DNA of 64,000 nucleotides from the NCBI GenBank assembly GCA_032834875.1, contig CP135238.1:564011-628010 (forward strand), in the 5' to 3' direction. The translations under genes and the position numbers were made by a program. Below the pieces are notes generated by a model. That model had not been told where the DNA came from. It was given only the letters and a program-made list of their open reading frames with translations, and made no database searches. Source of the stretch: Sulfuracidifex metallicus DSM 6482 = JCM 9184 (GTDB lineage Archaea > Thermoproteota > Thermoprotei_A > Sulfolobales > Sulfolobaceae). Shown here piece by piece: positions 1 to 9,022 of this stretch; the stretch's first letter is position 1; each line of letters begins with the position of its first letter.

Positions 1-346
1 CTACTTTTCTTATTCTAAGAGAAGAGATCTCTGCTGCTATAGAGATAGCTTTCCTCATCTGTTCCAAAGAGGAAATGTTGTTGCTATTCCTCAAGTCTAT
101 TATTAGCTCCTTCATTTTCTGATAAAGGCTATCATCAGTTTTGGTTATAGAAGCTGGAACATTAGGCCTTTGCTTCTCTTGGAAAAGAATTCTACCTAGA
201 TCATCAATGGTAAATGAGTCTATTATCTTTACAATGCCTTCCTTTTGAAGTTCCTCTGCTAACCATCTAGGTAACTCTGCTTCGCTTCCTTTTGCTAGAT
301 GTACCTCGCCATGGATAGTTTCCCTGTTCCACTCGTCTAACACCAT
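1..346 (-). CDS. gins23: GINS subunit Gins23 (partial, N-terminal part)
   Basis: The first 115 codons of a leftward gene that runs off the window edge, starting at ATG 346. Residues 15-40 carry the pattern LPRWLAEELQKEG seen in the small B domain of archaeal Gins23, followed by helix-rich sequence. GINS binds MCM and the Cdc45/RecJ protein in the replicative helicase. In relatives the mcm gene adjoins gins23, so it would lie to the left. The gene is divergent from the THUMP gene and close to cdc6-2 and RFC, which fits a replication neighbourhood. The assignment rests on this short pattern and synteny. Confidence 0.75.
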   Translation of the reverse strand, partial: MVLDEWNRETIHGEVHLAKGSEAELPRWLAEELQKEGIVKIIDSFTIDDLGRILFQEKQRPNVPASITKTDDSLYQKMKELIIDLRNSNNISSLEQMRKAISIAAEISSLRIRKV

Positions 347-404
347 TACCTTCCTTATGTTACTGAGAGAGGAGTTCCTTATGGCATTAATCCTGGTAAG
401 TAGC

Positions 405-412
405 ATAATATT
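405..412 (+). promoter_or_regulatory. TATA box deciding the THUMP gene start
   Basis: An ATAATATT element is centred about 29 bases before ATG 438, the spacing of a leaderless Sulfolobales transcript. This supports ATG 438 over earlier in-frame codons, which would add a hydrophobic stretch foreign to the family. Confidence 0.5.
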
Positions 413-437
413 AAGCTGTATTTTAGACCTATTAACC

Positions 438-953
438 ATGAACGCTTATCCGAAGGCGATAGTAACAACAGGGAACAATAAGGGAAAAAAGACCACAATT
501 GAATTAATAAATAGGCTTTTACCTTATGATAATGACGTCGAGATAAAAGAGGAAATAAAGAACGTTCTTTCTATCTACTCAAAATTAAGTCCAATGGAGA
601 TCTACGGACTTATAGCCTCTGCTCCTCCTTCGTCTGCATTTAAGATATTCCCATTTATGGACGTGGCAGAGCTACAAATAGAAACTATAATTAAAAAGGG
701 AGTAGATCTACTGTTATCTAAGAAGGTAAAGAAATTTTACGTAGAATGCATTCAAAGGACGAAGGAAGTAAATTGTCGCGAGGTGGAAATTGGCATAGGA
801 ATTTCCATGAGAGGAAAAGCTGAGGTAAATTATAATGAACCAGATTACGTCTTATTTGCCAACATCATGAAAAGTTTCTTGGGATTCTCGTTATTTAAAA
901 ATGGTCAAGAAAAACTTTCAGTCTCCACTCTTAAGTTAAATATGAGGAAATAG
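438..953 (+). CDS. THUMP-domain protein, Tan1-like
   Basis: A 171-residue protein resembling the archaeal/eukaryal Tan1 THUMP family. The N-terminus PKAIVTTGNNKG and the C-terminal half (REVEIGIGISMRGKAEVNY, then NEPDYVLFANI) match a THUMP RNA-binding domain, roughly residues 80-165. Eukaryal Tan1 partners Kre33/NAT10 in ac4C formation on tRNA; in archaea the partner would be a TmcA-like acetyltransferase, not seen here. The start at ATG 438 is chosen because the protein then begins at the conserved strand and a TATA box is correctly spaced. The role in tRNA acetylation is inferred from the family. Confidence 0.7.
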   Translation: MNAYPKAIVTTGNNKGKKTTIELINRLLPYDNDVEIKEEIKNVLSIYSKLSPMEIYGLIASAPPSSAFKIFPFMDVAELQIETIIKKGVDLLLSKKVKKFYVECIQRTKEVNCREVEIGIGISMRGKAEVNYNEPDYVLFANIMKSFLGFSLFKNGQEKLSVSTLKLNMRK

Positions 954-971
954 TAACCTCTTAACGAAGGG

Positions 972-2231
972 GTGAAACTTTTGGTTGAGGACGCTAATAA
1001 ATCGACCAAGGATATATTAGACGACGTAGTAAACTCTCCTTCCTCAATATTCTCAGATAAGAGAAAGTTAGAGCTAGATTATGTGCCTAGTTTTCTACCC
1101 CATAGAGAAGATAAAATAAAAGAACTAGGAATAATTTTTAAGGATATACTGACGGAGGGATACGTAAGATCGATAAGGGCTTTAGCCTTAGGAAAGACTG
1201 GTACTGGAAAGACGGCTACAACGTCTGCCTTTGAAAGGGAATTTAGGAAAATAGCTGAAGAAAGAGGATCTAAGGTAACAATGGTTCATATCAACTGCCA
1301 TAAACAAAGGACGCTATATTTGATCAGTCTAGAAATAGCAAATAGACTGAAATTGCCCGTACCTACTAGAGGACTATCTTCTCAAGAAATATTCAAAATT
1401 ATTCATGATTACTTAGACAAAAGAAATATACATTTGATACTTACCTTGGATGAATTCAACCAATTTATCGATAGTGCTCCCCAAGATGAATTATATTTCC
1501 TTGCAAGAATCTACGACGAAATCTCAGCTACTACTAAAAGAATAAGTTACATTTTCATAGTTAATGATACGTATTCCCTTTATAGACTAGATAAATCAAT
1601 AAAAGATCATATAGTTCAGAGAATAATAGAATTTCCTCCTTATAGCTCTCACGAACTTTTTGATATATTAAAGGCTAGAGCAGAAGAGGCCTTCGTGAAG
1701 GGTGCAGTGTTGGATGAGACTTTAAAATTCATTTCAGATATATACGGAAACGAAAGGGGAGGAAGTGGAAATGCAAGAGCTGCAATTGAAACGTTAGTTG
1801 TTGCTGGAGAGATTGCTGAAAAACAAGGAGCTTTGATGGTGACTTTGGAACATGCTAAGGAGGCTAACTCTAGCATAAATCCAGAGATACCTCAAATTTT
1901 GGATAACCTAATGGATGCAGACTTACATCAGCTACTTTTGATCAAAGCATTGATACAGTTGGTGAAAAGGGGTAAAAGCGAAGAAGTTCAGATGGGCGTC
2001 TTGGAAAGCGAATATCAGAAACTCTGTTCTGAGTTTGGAGAAGAGCCAAGAAAACACACTCAAGTATATGAACATATAAGAAGGCTTAGACAGTACGGTG
2101 TGCTTAATACAAGGCAAAGCGGAAAGGGAATGCGAGGAAGAACTACGCTGATCTCGTTTACTTTACCGTTAGATCAGAAATTTGAGGACTTCGTCGATAG
2201 TAAAATAAGGGGTAGAATGACATCACGATGA
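972..2231 (+). CDS. cdc6-2: Orc1/Cdc6 replication initiator, Cdc6-2 type
   Basis: A 419-residue AAA+ initiator. Walker A GKTGTGKT is at about residues 74-81, Walker B LTLDEF at 158-162, and a winged-helix DNA-binding domain at about 320-410. Position beside gins23 and before moaC/rfcL matches the cdc6-2 locus of Sulfolobus rather than the origin-linked cdc6-1 or cdc6-3 loci. The start is GTG 972; TTG 981 is an alternative. The stop overlaps the next start in ATGA, so the small winged-helix gene is probably translationally coupled. I saw no origin-recognition-box array nearby, so no origin is claimed. Confidence 0.9.
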   Translation: MKLLVEDANKSTKDILDDVVNSPSSIFSDKRKLELDYVPSFLPHREDKIKELGIIFKDILTEGYVRSIRALALGKTGTGKTATTSAFEREFRKIAEERGSKVTMVHINCHKQRTLYLISLEIANRLKLPVPTRGLSSQEIFKIIHDYLDKRNIHLILTLDEFNQFIDSAPQDELYFLARIYDEISATTKRISYIFIVNDTYSLYRLDKSIKDHIVQRIIEFPPYSSHELFDILKARAEEAFVKGAVLDETLKFISDIYGNERGGSGNARAAIETLVVAGEIAEKQGALMVTLEHAKEANSSINPEIPQILDNLMDADLHQLLLIKALIQLVKRGKSEEVQMGVLESEYQKLCSEFGEEPRKHTQVYEHIRRLRQYGVLNTRQSGKGMRGRTTLISFTLPLDQKFEDFVDSKIRGRMTSR

Positions 2232-2482
2232 ATTCTACCAGATGGAAAATACTGGTTACGTTACTAGAAGAAGGCGATATAAATATTACAAAGCTAGCAA
2301 AAAAATGTTCCGTCAGATATGACGTGCTGAAGCATGAAGTGGATTTCCTTGAAAGAAGGGGAATAGTGGAAGTTATATCAGGAGATGGAGTCAGAGCTAA
2401 GATAATAAGAATCAATTATTCCAATCCTAAGGTAATACTATTAAAGGACCTCATAGAGGAGGTCAAGGATATTCTGGAATAG
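2228..2482 (+). CDS. Small winged-helix DNA-binding protein
   Basis: An 84-residue protein made almost entirely of one winged helix-turn-helix: helices around 5-20 and 20-35 (ITKLAKKCSVRYDVLKHEV), then a wing with RAKIIRINY. It starts inside the cdc6-2 stop codon (ATGA overlap), so it is very likely co-translated with the initiator. It may regulate cdc6-2 or bind near replication genes; nothing in the sequence proves that. No ligand-binding part is present. I do not recognise a named family. Confidence 0.75.
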   Translation: MNSTRWKILVTLLEEGDINITKLAKKCSVRYDVLKHEVDFLERRGIVEVISGDGVRAKIIRINYSNPKVILLKDLIEEVKDILE

Positions 2483-2536
2483 AGACATTTTTGAGTTAGA
2501 AAAGTTTTAAAAAATACTAAAGCTAAATGTCAAATT

Positions 2537-2983
2537 ATGGCAGAAACTAAAATGGTAGATATCTCAGAAAAGAGTGAGATAAAAAGGGAGGCTATAGCGA
2601 AAGGTAGAATAAAGCTGAAAAAAAGTACTGTGGAGCTGATTAAAAGGAAAGAAGTTGAAAAAGGAGATGTAATTGCAGTAACTAAAACTGCGGCAATACT
2701 TGCGACTAAAAAGACTCCAGAGCTGATACCTATGTGTCATCCTATACCGATAGAGCATGTAGACGTGGAAGTTAACCTTGGAGAGGATTTCGTTGAAGTT
2801 GTGTGTAAAGTTTCAGCACATTATAAAACTGGGGTGGAAATGGAGGCTTTAACTGGGGTTTCAGTGGGACTTCTTAACGTATGGGATATGATAAAAAAAT
2901 ATGAAAAGGACCAAGAAGGTCAGTATCCTGAGACTTGCATAGAGGAAATAAAAGTAATTAAGAAAATTAAGTCCTCTTCCTAG
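2537..2983 (+). CDS. moaC: Cyclic pyranopterin monophosphate synthase MoaC
   Basis: MoaC turns 3',8-cyclo-7,8-dihydro-GTP into cPMP, the second step of molybdenum/tungsten cofactor synthesis. The 148-residue protein has the expected length. The MCHPIP motif (about 67-71), [14 protein letters not shown] (97-110) and the catalytic pair in LNVWDMIKK (Asp117 and Lys120) are present. A TATA-like stretch near 2502-2515 precedes ATG 2537. The 3' end overlaps the convergent rfcL gene by 17 bases. MoaA, the first enzyme of the pathway, is in the same window at 23968-24882. Confidence 0.95.
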   Translation: MAETKMVDISEKSEIKREAIAKGRIKLKKSTVELIKRKEVEKGDVIAVTKTAAILATKKTPELIPMCHPIPIEHVDVEVNLGEDFVEVVCKVSAHYKTGVEMEALTGVSVGLLNVWDMIKKYEKDQEGQYPETCIEEIKVIKKIKSSS

Positions 2984-4244
2984 ATCTAATGTTCTTCCTT
3001 TGTTGTTGTCTTTCTCCATTCTTAGTCTCACTTTCTCTCTCTATTCCCTTTATCACCTTTAGTTCCTGAGGGGAAAACTCATCTAAAGGCAAAACCCTCA
3101 TAAAGGGAAAATACTCGTTTATTGCTTTGTCTGTGGAACAATGGCAGGCCTTGGCTATTTTCTCAGATGCAGACCTTAATGCATCTCTACTTTCCTTGGT
3201 CTTTGACATGAGGTGTACGTAAGATGGGAACTGATATTTAACCCATTTAGCCTTCCAGCTTCCATTTAACTTACTAGATTCTGCAAATGCCACACCTGGA
3301 CCCATCAAATCGAAGACGTAACTTAACAGATCCCAATCCCCCAGTTTAGCCCTTCTCAGAAAGATCGAAGCCTTACCTAAGACGTCAAAACCTCTGAAAA
3401 CGTCTTCCATGTCTTGAAATTGAAGGGGAATGTTTTCTGAAATCCATCTGATTAGAAGTTCATAATCCACTTCAGAAGTAGTAGCTGCTGCCCTAGCTTG
3501 CCAAAAGAATTTAGCCCAAAAGATGTCTCTCAATGTCTCGAAAGGATCCAACGTCCTTTCCTTTTTTCTAACAAGTTCCTTCACTAAGTCCTCAGTAACT
3601 CTCCTATATACTTCAGCTATACTCTGCAATATGTTTATAGCGTATCTAGCATCGCCTTCACTTACATCGGCTATAGCCCCTATGCCTTTTGGATCACAAA
3701 TTACTTTTTCCGCCTTGCATATTCTTTCCAGCAGTTTCTTCATAGGAATCTTGCCTAGCCTTTTAAGATCTATCAACTTAGCGACATTCCTCAACTCACG
3801 CAAAGACGGATCCCATACGTTATTTGCCGTCAATATAATGGGGAACTTTGTCTCTTCTATTAAGTCTATAATTGCAGGTATGGCTCCCGCGTCTTGTCTG
3901 CTGTTTATGCCATCTACTTCGTCTAGAAGAATTATTCTGCCCTTTTCTCCGAAGAGACTACTTGAGGTTGATGCTTTCTCAGCTATGCTCTTTACGTCGT
4001 TAAGCCTTCTTGAATCGCTGGCATTCATCTCCAGAAGTTCCATGTTATAATCATGAGCCATTGCCTCCGCGATGGTGGTCTTCCCAACTCCAGGCGGTCC
4101 ATTAAGCAAAACTGCCTTATAGTTAGGTTTTCCATTCATCCAACTTTCCAACCAGGATTTAAGTTCCTCTTTTACTTCTTCCTGATTCTCAACTTCAGAT
4201 AACGATCTTGGTCTATACTTAATGGACCATTGAAGATGGCTCAC
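2967..4244 (-). CDS. rfcL: Replication factor C large subunit
   Basis: The clamp-loader large subunit opens and loads PCNA onto primer-template DNA. The 425-residue protein has Walker A GPPGVGKT (49-56), Walker B LLDEVDG (about 106-112) and the SRR sensor region near 78-80. The tail after residue 400 is short, very basic and Arg/Gln-rich ([15 protein letters not shown]); I see no clear PIP-box motif in it. The start overlaps the rfcS stop by 4 bases, so the two subunits are co-translated. The 3' end overlaps the convergent moaC. Confidence 0.95.
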   Translation of the reverse strand: MSHLQWSIKYRPRSLSEVENQEEVKEELKSWLESWMNGKPNYKAVLLNGPPGVGKTTIAEAMAHDYNMELLEMNASDSRRLNDVKSIAEKASTSSSLFGEKGRIILLDEVDGINSRQDAGAIPAIIDLIEETKFPIILTANNVWDPSLRELRNVAKLIDLKRLGKIPMKKLLERICKAEKVICDPKGIGAIADVSEGDARYAINILQSIAEVYRRVTEDLVKELVRKKERTLDPFETLRDIFWAKFFWQARAAATTSEVDYELLIRWISENIPLQFQDMEDVFRGFDVLGKASIFLRRAKLGDWDLLSYVFDLMGPGVAFAESSKLNGSWKAKWVKYQFPSYVHLMSKTKESRDALRSASEKIAKACHCSTDKAINEYFPFMRVLPLDEFSPQELKVIKGIERESETKNGERQQQRKNIRSRKRT

Positions 4245-5233
4245 TTTGTGGCACCAATATCATATTTATTACCTAAAATGGCGAGTTTAGCTATAACTGC
4301 ACTTAATTGTATATCGTCGTCAGCACCTTCTACTAGCCTGAATTCTGCCTCTCCTAAATAATCAGCTATAATAACACGTAACTCTTCAGGTATTTTTAAT
4401 AAGTTATTTCCTACTAATTCTTTATGCATTTGTTTTATTATATCTTCTCCTGATAGACCGTAGGTAACAAGTAACTCCCTCAACTTGCTTCTAGCAGTGT
4501 TAAAGTCGCCTTGTAAGGAAGCATTTAGCATCTCTAGAATTTCCTTTGGTTTTGCTAAACCTAGAACTTTATAAACAGATTCTACGCTCACTTTACCGTA
4601 TGCTGAGGATGCCTGAAGTAAGTTAATTGACTTCCTCATATCTCCCATTGTAACATCGTATATAGCGTCAAGACCATCTTGATCGTAAGAAACCTTCTCT
4701 TGTTTCGCAATGAACTCGAGTCTAGCTACGACGTCTTCCTTCTTTAAAGGGTAAAACCTAAATAAGGCTGTCCTAGATTGAATTGGCTCTATTACCTTGC
4801 TGAGATAGTTACAGGCTAATATGAACCTGGTTGTTGAAGTGAATAATTCCATGGTCCTTCTCAAAGCTTGTTGAGCATCGGACGTCATGTTGTCTGCCTC
4901 ATCTAGAAGTATAACTTTAAAAGGAACGCCCTTGCCAGGCAGAGCTCGAGCGAAATCCTTTACTTTATTCCTTATTACGTCTATTCCTCTCTCATCGCTA
5001 GCATTAAGTTCAAGGAAGTAGTCCCTGAAGTTTTCCCCAAAAAGGTCATGAACCAAGGCTAAAGCAATGGTAGTCTTTCCAGTTCCCGGTGAACCAGCGA
5101 AAAGCAGATGTGGCATATTTTTCTCAGAAATGAACTTCTTTAATCTTTCAACAATTTCCTTTTGATTTACCACATCATTTAACGTCCTCGGTCTATACTT
5201 CTCAGTCCACAAAGCCTCTTCCAGAACACTCAT
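4241..5233 (-). CDS. rfcS: Replication factor C small subunit
   Basis: The 330-residue AAA+ small subunit, four copies of which join one large subunit in the archaeal clamp loader. Walker A GSPGTGKT is at 47-54, Walker B LLDEADN at 109-115, and the arginine-finger motif is QSRTALFRF near 152-160. It is the first gene of the rfcS-rfcL pair, with an ATTAATATT TATA-like element roughly 30 bases before the start at 5233. Length is typical of archaeal RfcS. Confidence 0.96.
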   Translation of the reverse strand: MSVLEEALWTEKYRPRTLNDVVNQKEIVERLKKFISEKNMPHLLFAGSPGTGKTTIALALVHDLFGENFRDYFLELNASDERGIDVIRNKVKDFARALPGKGVPFKVILLDEADNMTSDAQQALRRTMELFTSTTRFILACNYLSKVIEPIQSRTALFRFYPLKKEDVVARLEFIAKQEKVSYDQDGLDAIYDVTMGDMRKSINLLQASSAYGKVSVESVYKVLGLAKPKEILEMLNASLQGDFNTARSKLRELLVTYGLSGEDIIKQMHKELVGNNLLKIPEELRVIIADYLGEAEFRLVEGADDDIQLSAVIAKLAILGNKYDIGATK

Positions 5234-5389
5234 GAGATTAGTTTTAATCGAAACAAATATTAATGTATCTTGCCCTCATTTATCTGCTTTTTAATAGCCA
5301 AATTACTAAGAAAGAAATCAGTTAATCAAACTCAATTTATATTTTTGCTCAATTTAAGTTTCAATACAGTCCTCTACCTTTAGGAATAT

Positions 5390-5833
5390 TCATCTCTTTC
5401 TCTTATATAGTCCCATTATCTCCCCGCTATCTAGCTTGTGAGAAGAGATGAACTCTCGTAGTTCTTCTAGGCTCATCTTTCTTGTCACCTCTGCGTCTAG
5501 GGCATAAACTCGTATAAAATATCTATGAGCCGGGTGTGATTTGGGTGGACAAGGTCCGCCATATCCTATATTTCCGAAGTCGTTCTCACCTTGTATTATC
5601 TCATTTATCCTTTCTTTCCTTGGCATATTCTCAGCTAGAGAATTAGTTTTAATATTGTAAATTATCCAGTGCACAAATAATCCAGAAGGTGCATCTGGAT
5701 CCTCCATTATGAGGGCGTAACTTTTTGCACCGTCTACTTTGTCCCATGAGATATGGGGAGAAACGTCATCCCCCTCACATGTAAACTTCTGAGGAATCTC
5801 TTCTCCTTCTTTAAAAGGTGCTTTGACTATCAT
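5390..5833 (-). CDS. PEBP family protein (YbhB/YbcL type)
   Basis: A 147-residue phosphatidylethanolamine-binding-protein-like protein of the bacterial/archaeal YbhB/YbcL branch. The anion-pocket motifs are present: MEDPDAPSGLFVHWIIYNI at about 42-60 and GPCPPKSHPAHRYFIRVYAL at about 92-111. There is no signal peptide, so it should be cytosolic. The ligand and role are unknown in archaea. It stands 30 bases before the proteasome beta gene end and may share a leftward transcript with it. Confidence 0.88.
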   Translation of the reverse strand: MIVKAPFKEGEEIPQKFTCEGDDVSPHISWDKVDGAKSYALIMEDPDAPSGLFVHWIIYNIKTNSLAENMPRKERINEIIQGENDFGNIGYGGPCPPKSHPAHRYFIRVYALDAEVTRKMSLEELREFISSHKLDSGEIMGLYKRKR

Positions 5834-5863
5834 ATATAGAAACTTTAAGGAGGCGGGTAAAAA

Positions 5864-6493
5864 TTATTGCTCTATAGATGTATTTTTCTTTATATAATAC
5901 TCCTTTTCTTCATGGCCGTTCTTGCTTAATTTAGTAACTATTACACCAGTACCAGTAAATGAGTCCCTCTTTATTGCTGAAAAGACAGCTCTTTTAGCTA
6001 AATCCGCAGCTTCGTCTAATGTAAGATCTTCCCTATAACCGTCCTCTAGCACACCTACAGCTACCGGAGAACCTGATCCTGTGGCCGTGTATCTCTCCTC
6101 AGTAACGTCTCCTATGTAATCTAGGTTATAAAGAGATGCTCCACTTTCGTCATATCCACCTAATAATATTTGAACTAAGTAGGGAAAATACTTGTTTCTA
6201 GATAACATTGTACCTAAATACATCGCTAGGCCCTTCACAGTTATAGGACCACTTCCGCTTATCTTGTTATAATTGTATATATTCTTTAATATTTCATAAA
6301 CGAACTGAATATCTGCTACGCTCCCAGCAGTTGTTACTCCTATAGTGTCAGTAACGTAAAGAACTTTCCTAACGTATTTATGAGCTACATAAACTCCTGC
6401 ACTAGCCCTCCTGTCAGCAGCTAACACTACACCATCTTTTACCTTCAGCCCTACAGTTGTAGTTCCCTTTAATATTTTGTTCTTAAGGTTCAC
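5864..6493 (-). CDS. psmB: Proteasome beta subunit
   Basis: An N-terminal nucleophile hydrolase of the 20S core. Cleavage after Lys-Gly would expose Thr1 of TTTVGLKV; counted from there Asp17 and Lys33 are present, so this subunit looks catalytically competent. I chose GTG 6493, giving a 10-residue propeptide, because a TTTATAAC box lies 25-32 bases before it. The longer frame from ATG 6538 adds 15 residues and would place that box inside the coding region. Position next to rfcS matches one of the two beta genes of Sulfolobales; the partner beta and the alpha subunits are outside the window. Confidence 0.93.
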   Translation of the reverse strand: MNLKNKILKGTTTVGLKVKDGVVLAADRRASAGVYVAHKYVRKVLYVTDTIGVTTAGSVADIQFVYEILKNIYNYNKISGSGPITVKGLAMYLGTMLSRNKYFPYLVQILLGGYDESGASLYNLDYIGDVTEERYTATGSGSPVAVGVLEDGYREDLTLDEAADLAKRAVFSAIKRDSFTGTGVIVTKLSKNGHEEKEYYIKKNTSIEQ

Positions 6494-6517
6494 TTCTCTC
6501 AGGTTAGTTTCTACCAA

Positions 6518-6525
6518 GTTATAAA
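6518..6525 (-). promoter_or_regulatory. TATA box for psmB
   Basis: TTTATAAC on the minus strand, centred about 28 bases before GTG 6493. The spacing fits a leaderless transcript and argues for the short-propeptide start of psmB. Confidence 0.5.
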
Positions 6526-6553
6526 CACACCAAATCATGATAGGCTTGAAAGC

Positions 6554-7753
6554 TTAAGAAACTTGCTTAGAAACTAGCATATCAAATAGAAGAGAGGCTA
6601 TTTTCAATAGTTTGCCGTCACTGAAGGGTTCACCACTGATCATTAGACCTATTGGTAAGCCATTTTCATCCTTAGCTACGGGTATAGATATTGAAGGTGC
6701 ACCTACTACACTAAATAGCTCAGTATTTGATATTAATTGAAACCTAAAGTCTACCTCTCTTCCCTTTACTTCGTCAATTTTAGGAGCCACTATTTTAGTT
6801 GTAGGAGAAATTATGACATCTACTTCTTTGAATGCTTTAACGTATTCTTCCAATAAAGATCTTCTTGCCCTCATAGCATCAATATAATCTACTGCAGAAA
6901 TGTTAAGCCCTGACATGAGAATTTTCTTTGTATCCTCAAAATATAACCCTGGCTGTGATGTAATCCACTCCCTGTGGTAGGATGATGCTTCAGCAACCGC
7001 TATAGTTTGTCTTATATGTCCACCAAAATAAGTTAACATATTCAAGTTAACTGACTTTACATCGAACTCTGAGGATAGTTTAACTAAAGCAGTTTTAAGC
7101 AATAGTGAACCATCGTCTTCTCCGAACAAGAAGGTCCCTATTTTCAATTTAGAGGGAACTTGAGATACTATTATTCTTTTCTTTTCTTGTGGAAGTAATG
7201 AAGTGAAGACTTTAGCCAGTTTATCGAGAGACTTTGATATTATTCCAACAGTATCCATAGACCAGCTGAATGGAATGACTCCGTCTGTAGGTATCAATCC
7301 TGTTGTAGGTTTGAATCCTATAACCCCGCAAAGAGACGCAGGTATTCTAATTGAACCACCAGTGTCTGAGCCTATGCCCACATCTACCATGTCTAAAGCT
7401 ACAGCTACAGCAGAACCCCCACTTGAACCACCACTTATCCTTGATGGATCGTAAGGGTTCTTGGCTGGTCCAGCAATCGATGATGTATTTGTTGCGCCTA
7501 AGGCGAACTCATGTGTATTGGTCTTCCCTAATATTTTACCCCCATTCCTCAAAATTTGATCTACAACATACGCGTTTTCAGACGGAACATAGTCCTTTAG
7601 AATTCTCGATCCAGCAGTTGTCCTGACTCCTTTAGTTAAGAAGATATCCTTAATGCCAAATGTGAGACCAGTTAGCTGACCTTCTCTTATCGGGTTTATT
7701 TCATGAAATGTTATAAAGGCGTTGTATTTCGAGTTTAATTCTTCTAACGTCAT
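6554..7753 (-). CDS. Amidase-signature family hydrolase
   Basis: A 399-residue amidase. The Ser-cisSer-Lys triad is visible: Lys in GIKDIF (about 34), the glycine-rich GGSSGGSAVA (about 110-119) with the cis-Ser, and the nucleophile Ser in GSDTGGSIRIP. Only about 400 residues long, it lacks the extra C-terminal part of GatA and no GatB or GatC is near, so I call a generic amidase rather than the tRNA amidotransferase. Substrate unknown. The start is ATG 7753, with GTG 7759 as an alternative; a TCTATAAAAA element lies about 34 bases upstream. Confidence 0.88.
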   Translation of the reverse strand: MTLEELNSKYNAFITFHEINPIREGQLTGLTFGIKDIFLTKGVRTTAGSRILKDYVPSENAYVVDQILRNGGKILGKTNTHEFALGATNTSSIAGPAKNPYDPSRISGGSSGGSAVAVALDMVDVGIGSDTGGSIRIPASLCGVIGFKPTTGLIPTDGVIPFSWSMDTVGIISKSLDKLAKVFTSLLPQEKKRIIVSQVPSKLKIGTFLFGEDDGSLLLKTALVKLSSEFDVKSVNLNMLTYFGGHIRQTIAVAEASSYHREWITSQPGLYFEDTKKILMSGLNISAVDYIDAMRARRSLLEEYVKAFKEVDVIISPTTKIVAPKIDEVKGREVDFRFQLISNTELFSVVGAPSISIPVAKDENGLPIGLMISGEPFSDGKLLKIASLLFDMLVSKQVS

Positions 7754-7919
7754 TTTCACTCATGCAGAAAAGTGGAGGAGGCATTTTTATAGATAAGGGA
7801 TCAACTTGATATTTGCTCTCATTACTCATGTTTTCATTTATCCTGGTTATACCTATTAAGCTTTTTAGTAATACAAGTAAAATGCTATTAATTTTTCAAA
7901 TATAAACATATATTGTATT

Positions 7920-8921
7920 TTATGGTTTTAACAATACCTTTCCTATCTTGGATTTATCTTTTAATAACTCATATCCTTTATCAATGTCCTCTAAATTTAC
8001 AGTACCAGCTATTACTGGATTTATTTTACCTTCTGCAGTTAGTTTCAATGCTCCCTCTGCATCCTTTTTTGTAGCCGATGCATGGCCTATAAGTTCAATG
8101 TCCTTTAGAATTACATATCCTAACTTTAGATTAAAAGGAGCTGCAGGATCTACATTACCTATCTGTACTATCCTTCCTCCCATCCAAAGACTTTTCAGGG
8201 ATTCCTCTAGGGTTGGAGTTCCCACTGTATCTATGACGATATGAACGTCTGAGATTTTCTTAGCTTCAGAAGAGAACTCCTTTCCTACAATTACATGATC
8301 TGCATACTTGCCCACTATGTCAGCCTTGTCTGGAGAAGTGGTCACTCCTATCACCTTAGCTCCCAAGCCTTTGGCTACTTGTATTGCATGAATTCCGACA
8401 CCACCGCTTGCTCCAGTAACTAAAACAGTTTCACCTTTCTTTATTTTAGCTCTTGTTAGACCTCTGTATATCATTCCAGTTACGCATGGTACTAGGACAG
8501 CACCATCGTCTGAAGTGCCTTGAGGAACCTTTATTACGCTCGTAACTTTTAGTTTAGCTTTCTCTGCAAAGAATCCATCCAACTCTTCAGAGTAGCCTAA
8601 TCTATGATGGCAATAGGCTTCCTCTCCGGCCTTACAGTATTCACATTCACCGTCTGGAGCATAAAGGAGGGATATCACCTTATCCCCTTCCTTAAAACCG
8701 GTAACACCATCGCCTACCTGCTCTATCGTACCAACTACTTCATGTCCAAGAACTACAGGATATCTCATCCTAGGATAAAACCCTTTAAGCTGAAGAGTAT
8801 CCCTATAGCAAAGGGCAGCCTTATCTACTCTGATTACCACTTCTCCTTTATCAGGTTTAGGATCTGGTATGTCTTGAACTTTATATCCTTGTTTGTGCCC
8901 AGTTACTACTACAGCTTTCAT
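7920..8921 (-). CDS. acr: Acryloyl-CoA reductase (NADPH)
   Basis: A zinc-type medium-chain dehydrogenase of 333 residues. The N-terminal half has the GHEVVG motif and a CEYCKAGEEAYCHHR cysteine cluster; the Rossmann part has GASGGVGIHAIQVAKGLG. The overall sequence, including LCYRDTLQLKG, SEELDGFFAEKA and SLWMGGRIVQIGN, matches from memory the Sulfolobales enzyme reducing acryloyl-CoA to propionyl-CoA in the 3-hydroxypropionate/4-hydroxybutyrate cycle. The start is ATG 8921, at the conserved MKAVVV; the open frame extends upstream without family sequence. Divergent from the antiporter gene. Confidence 0.85.
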   Translation of the reverse strand: MKAVVVTGHKQGYKVQDIPDPKPDKGEVVIRVDKAALCYRDTLQLKGFYPRMRYPVVLGHEVVGTIEQVGDGVTGFKEGDKVISLLYAPDGECEYCKAGEEAYCHHRLGYSEELDGFFAEKAKLKVTSVIKVPQGTSDDGAVLVPCVTGMIYRGLTRAKIKKGETVLVTGASGGVGIHAIQVAKGLGAKVIGVTTSPDKADIVGKYADHVIVGKEFSSEAKKISDVHIVIDTVGTPTLEESLKSLWMGGRIVQIGNVDPAAPFNLKLGYVILKDIELIGHASATKKDAEGALKLTAEGKINPVIAGTVNLEDIDKGYELLKDKSKIGKVLLKP

Positions 8922-9022
8922 GACTTGTTTATATTGTCTAAAAAATATAAGCACTACTATTCTCCACTTAGTCTTCCATAAATGGACGATACCATTATTT
9001 AGTAACAAAATAAATTTTCGTG

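Noticed and set aside
347-2530. A replication origin next to cdc6-2
   Set aside because: No repeated origin-recognition boxes or long AT-rich non-coding stretch; the cdc6-2 locus of Sulfolobus is not at an origin.
3523-4050. A 175-codon open frame on the plus strand
   Set aside because: It lies wholly opposite rfcL, whose motifs prove the coding strand; the hydrophobic translation is typical of an antisense shadow.
6554-7753. GatA subunit of the tRNA amidotransferase
   Set aside because: About 400 residues, no GatB or GatC beside it; generic amidase is safer.
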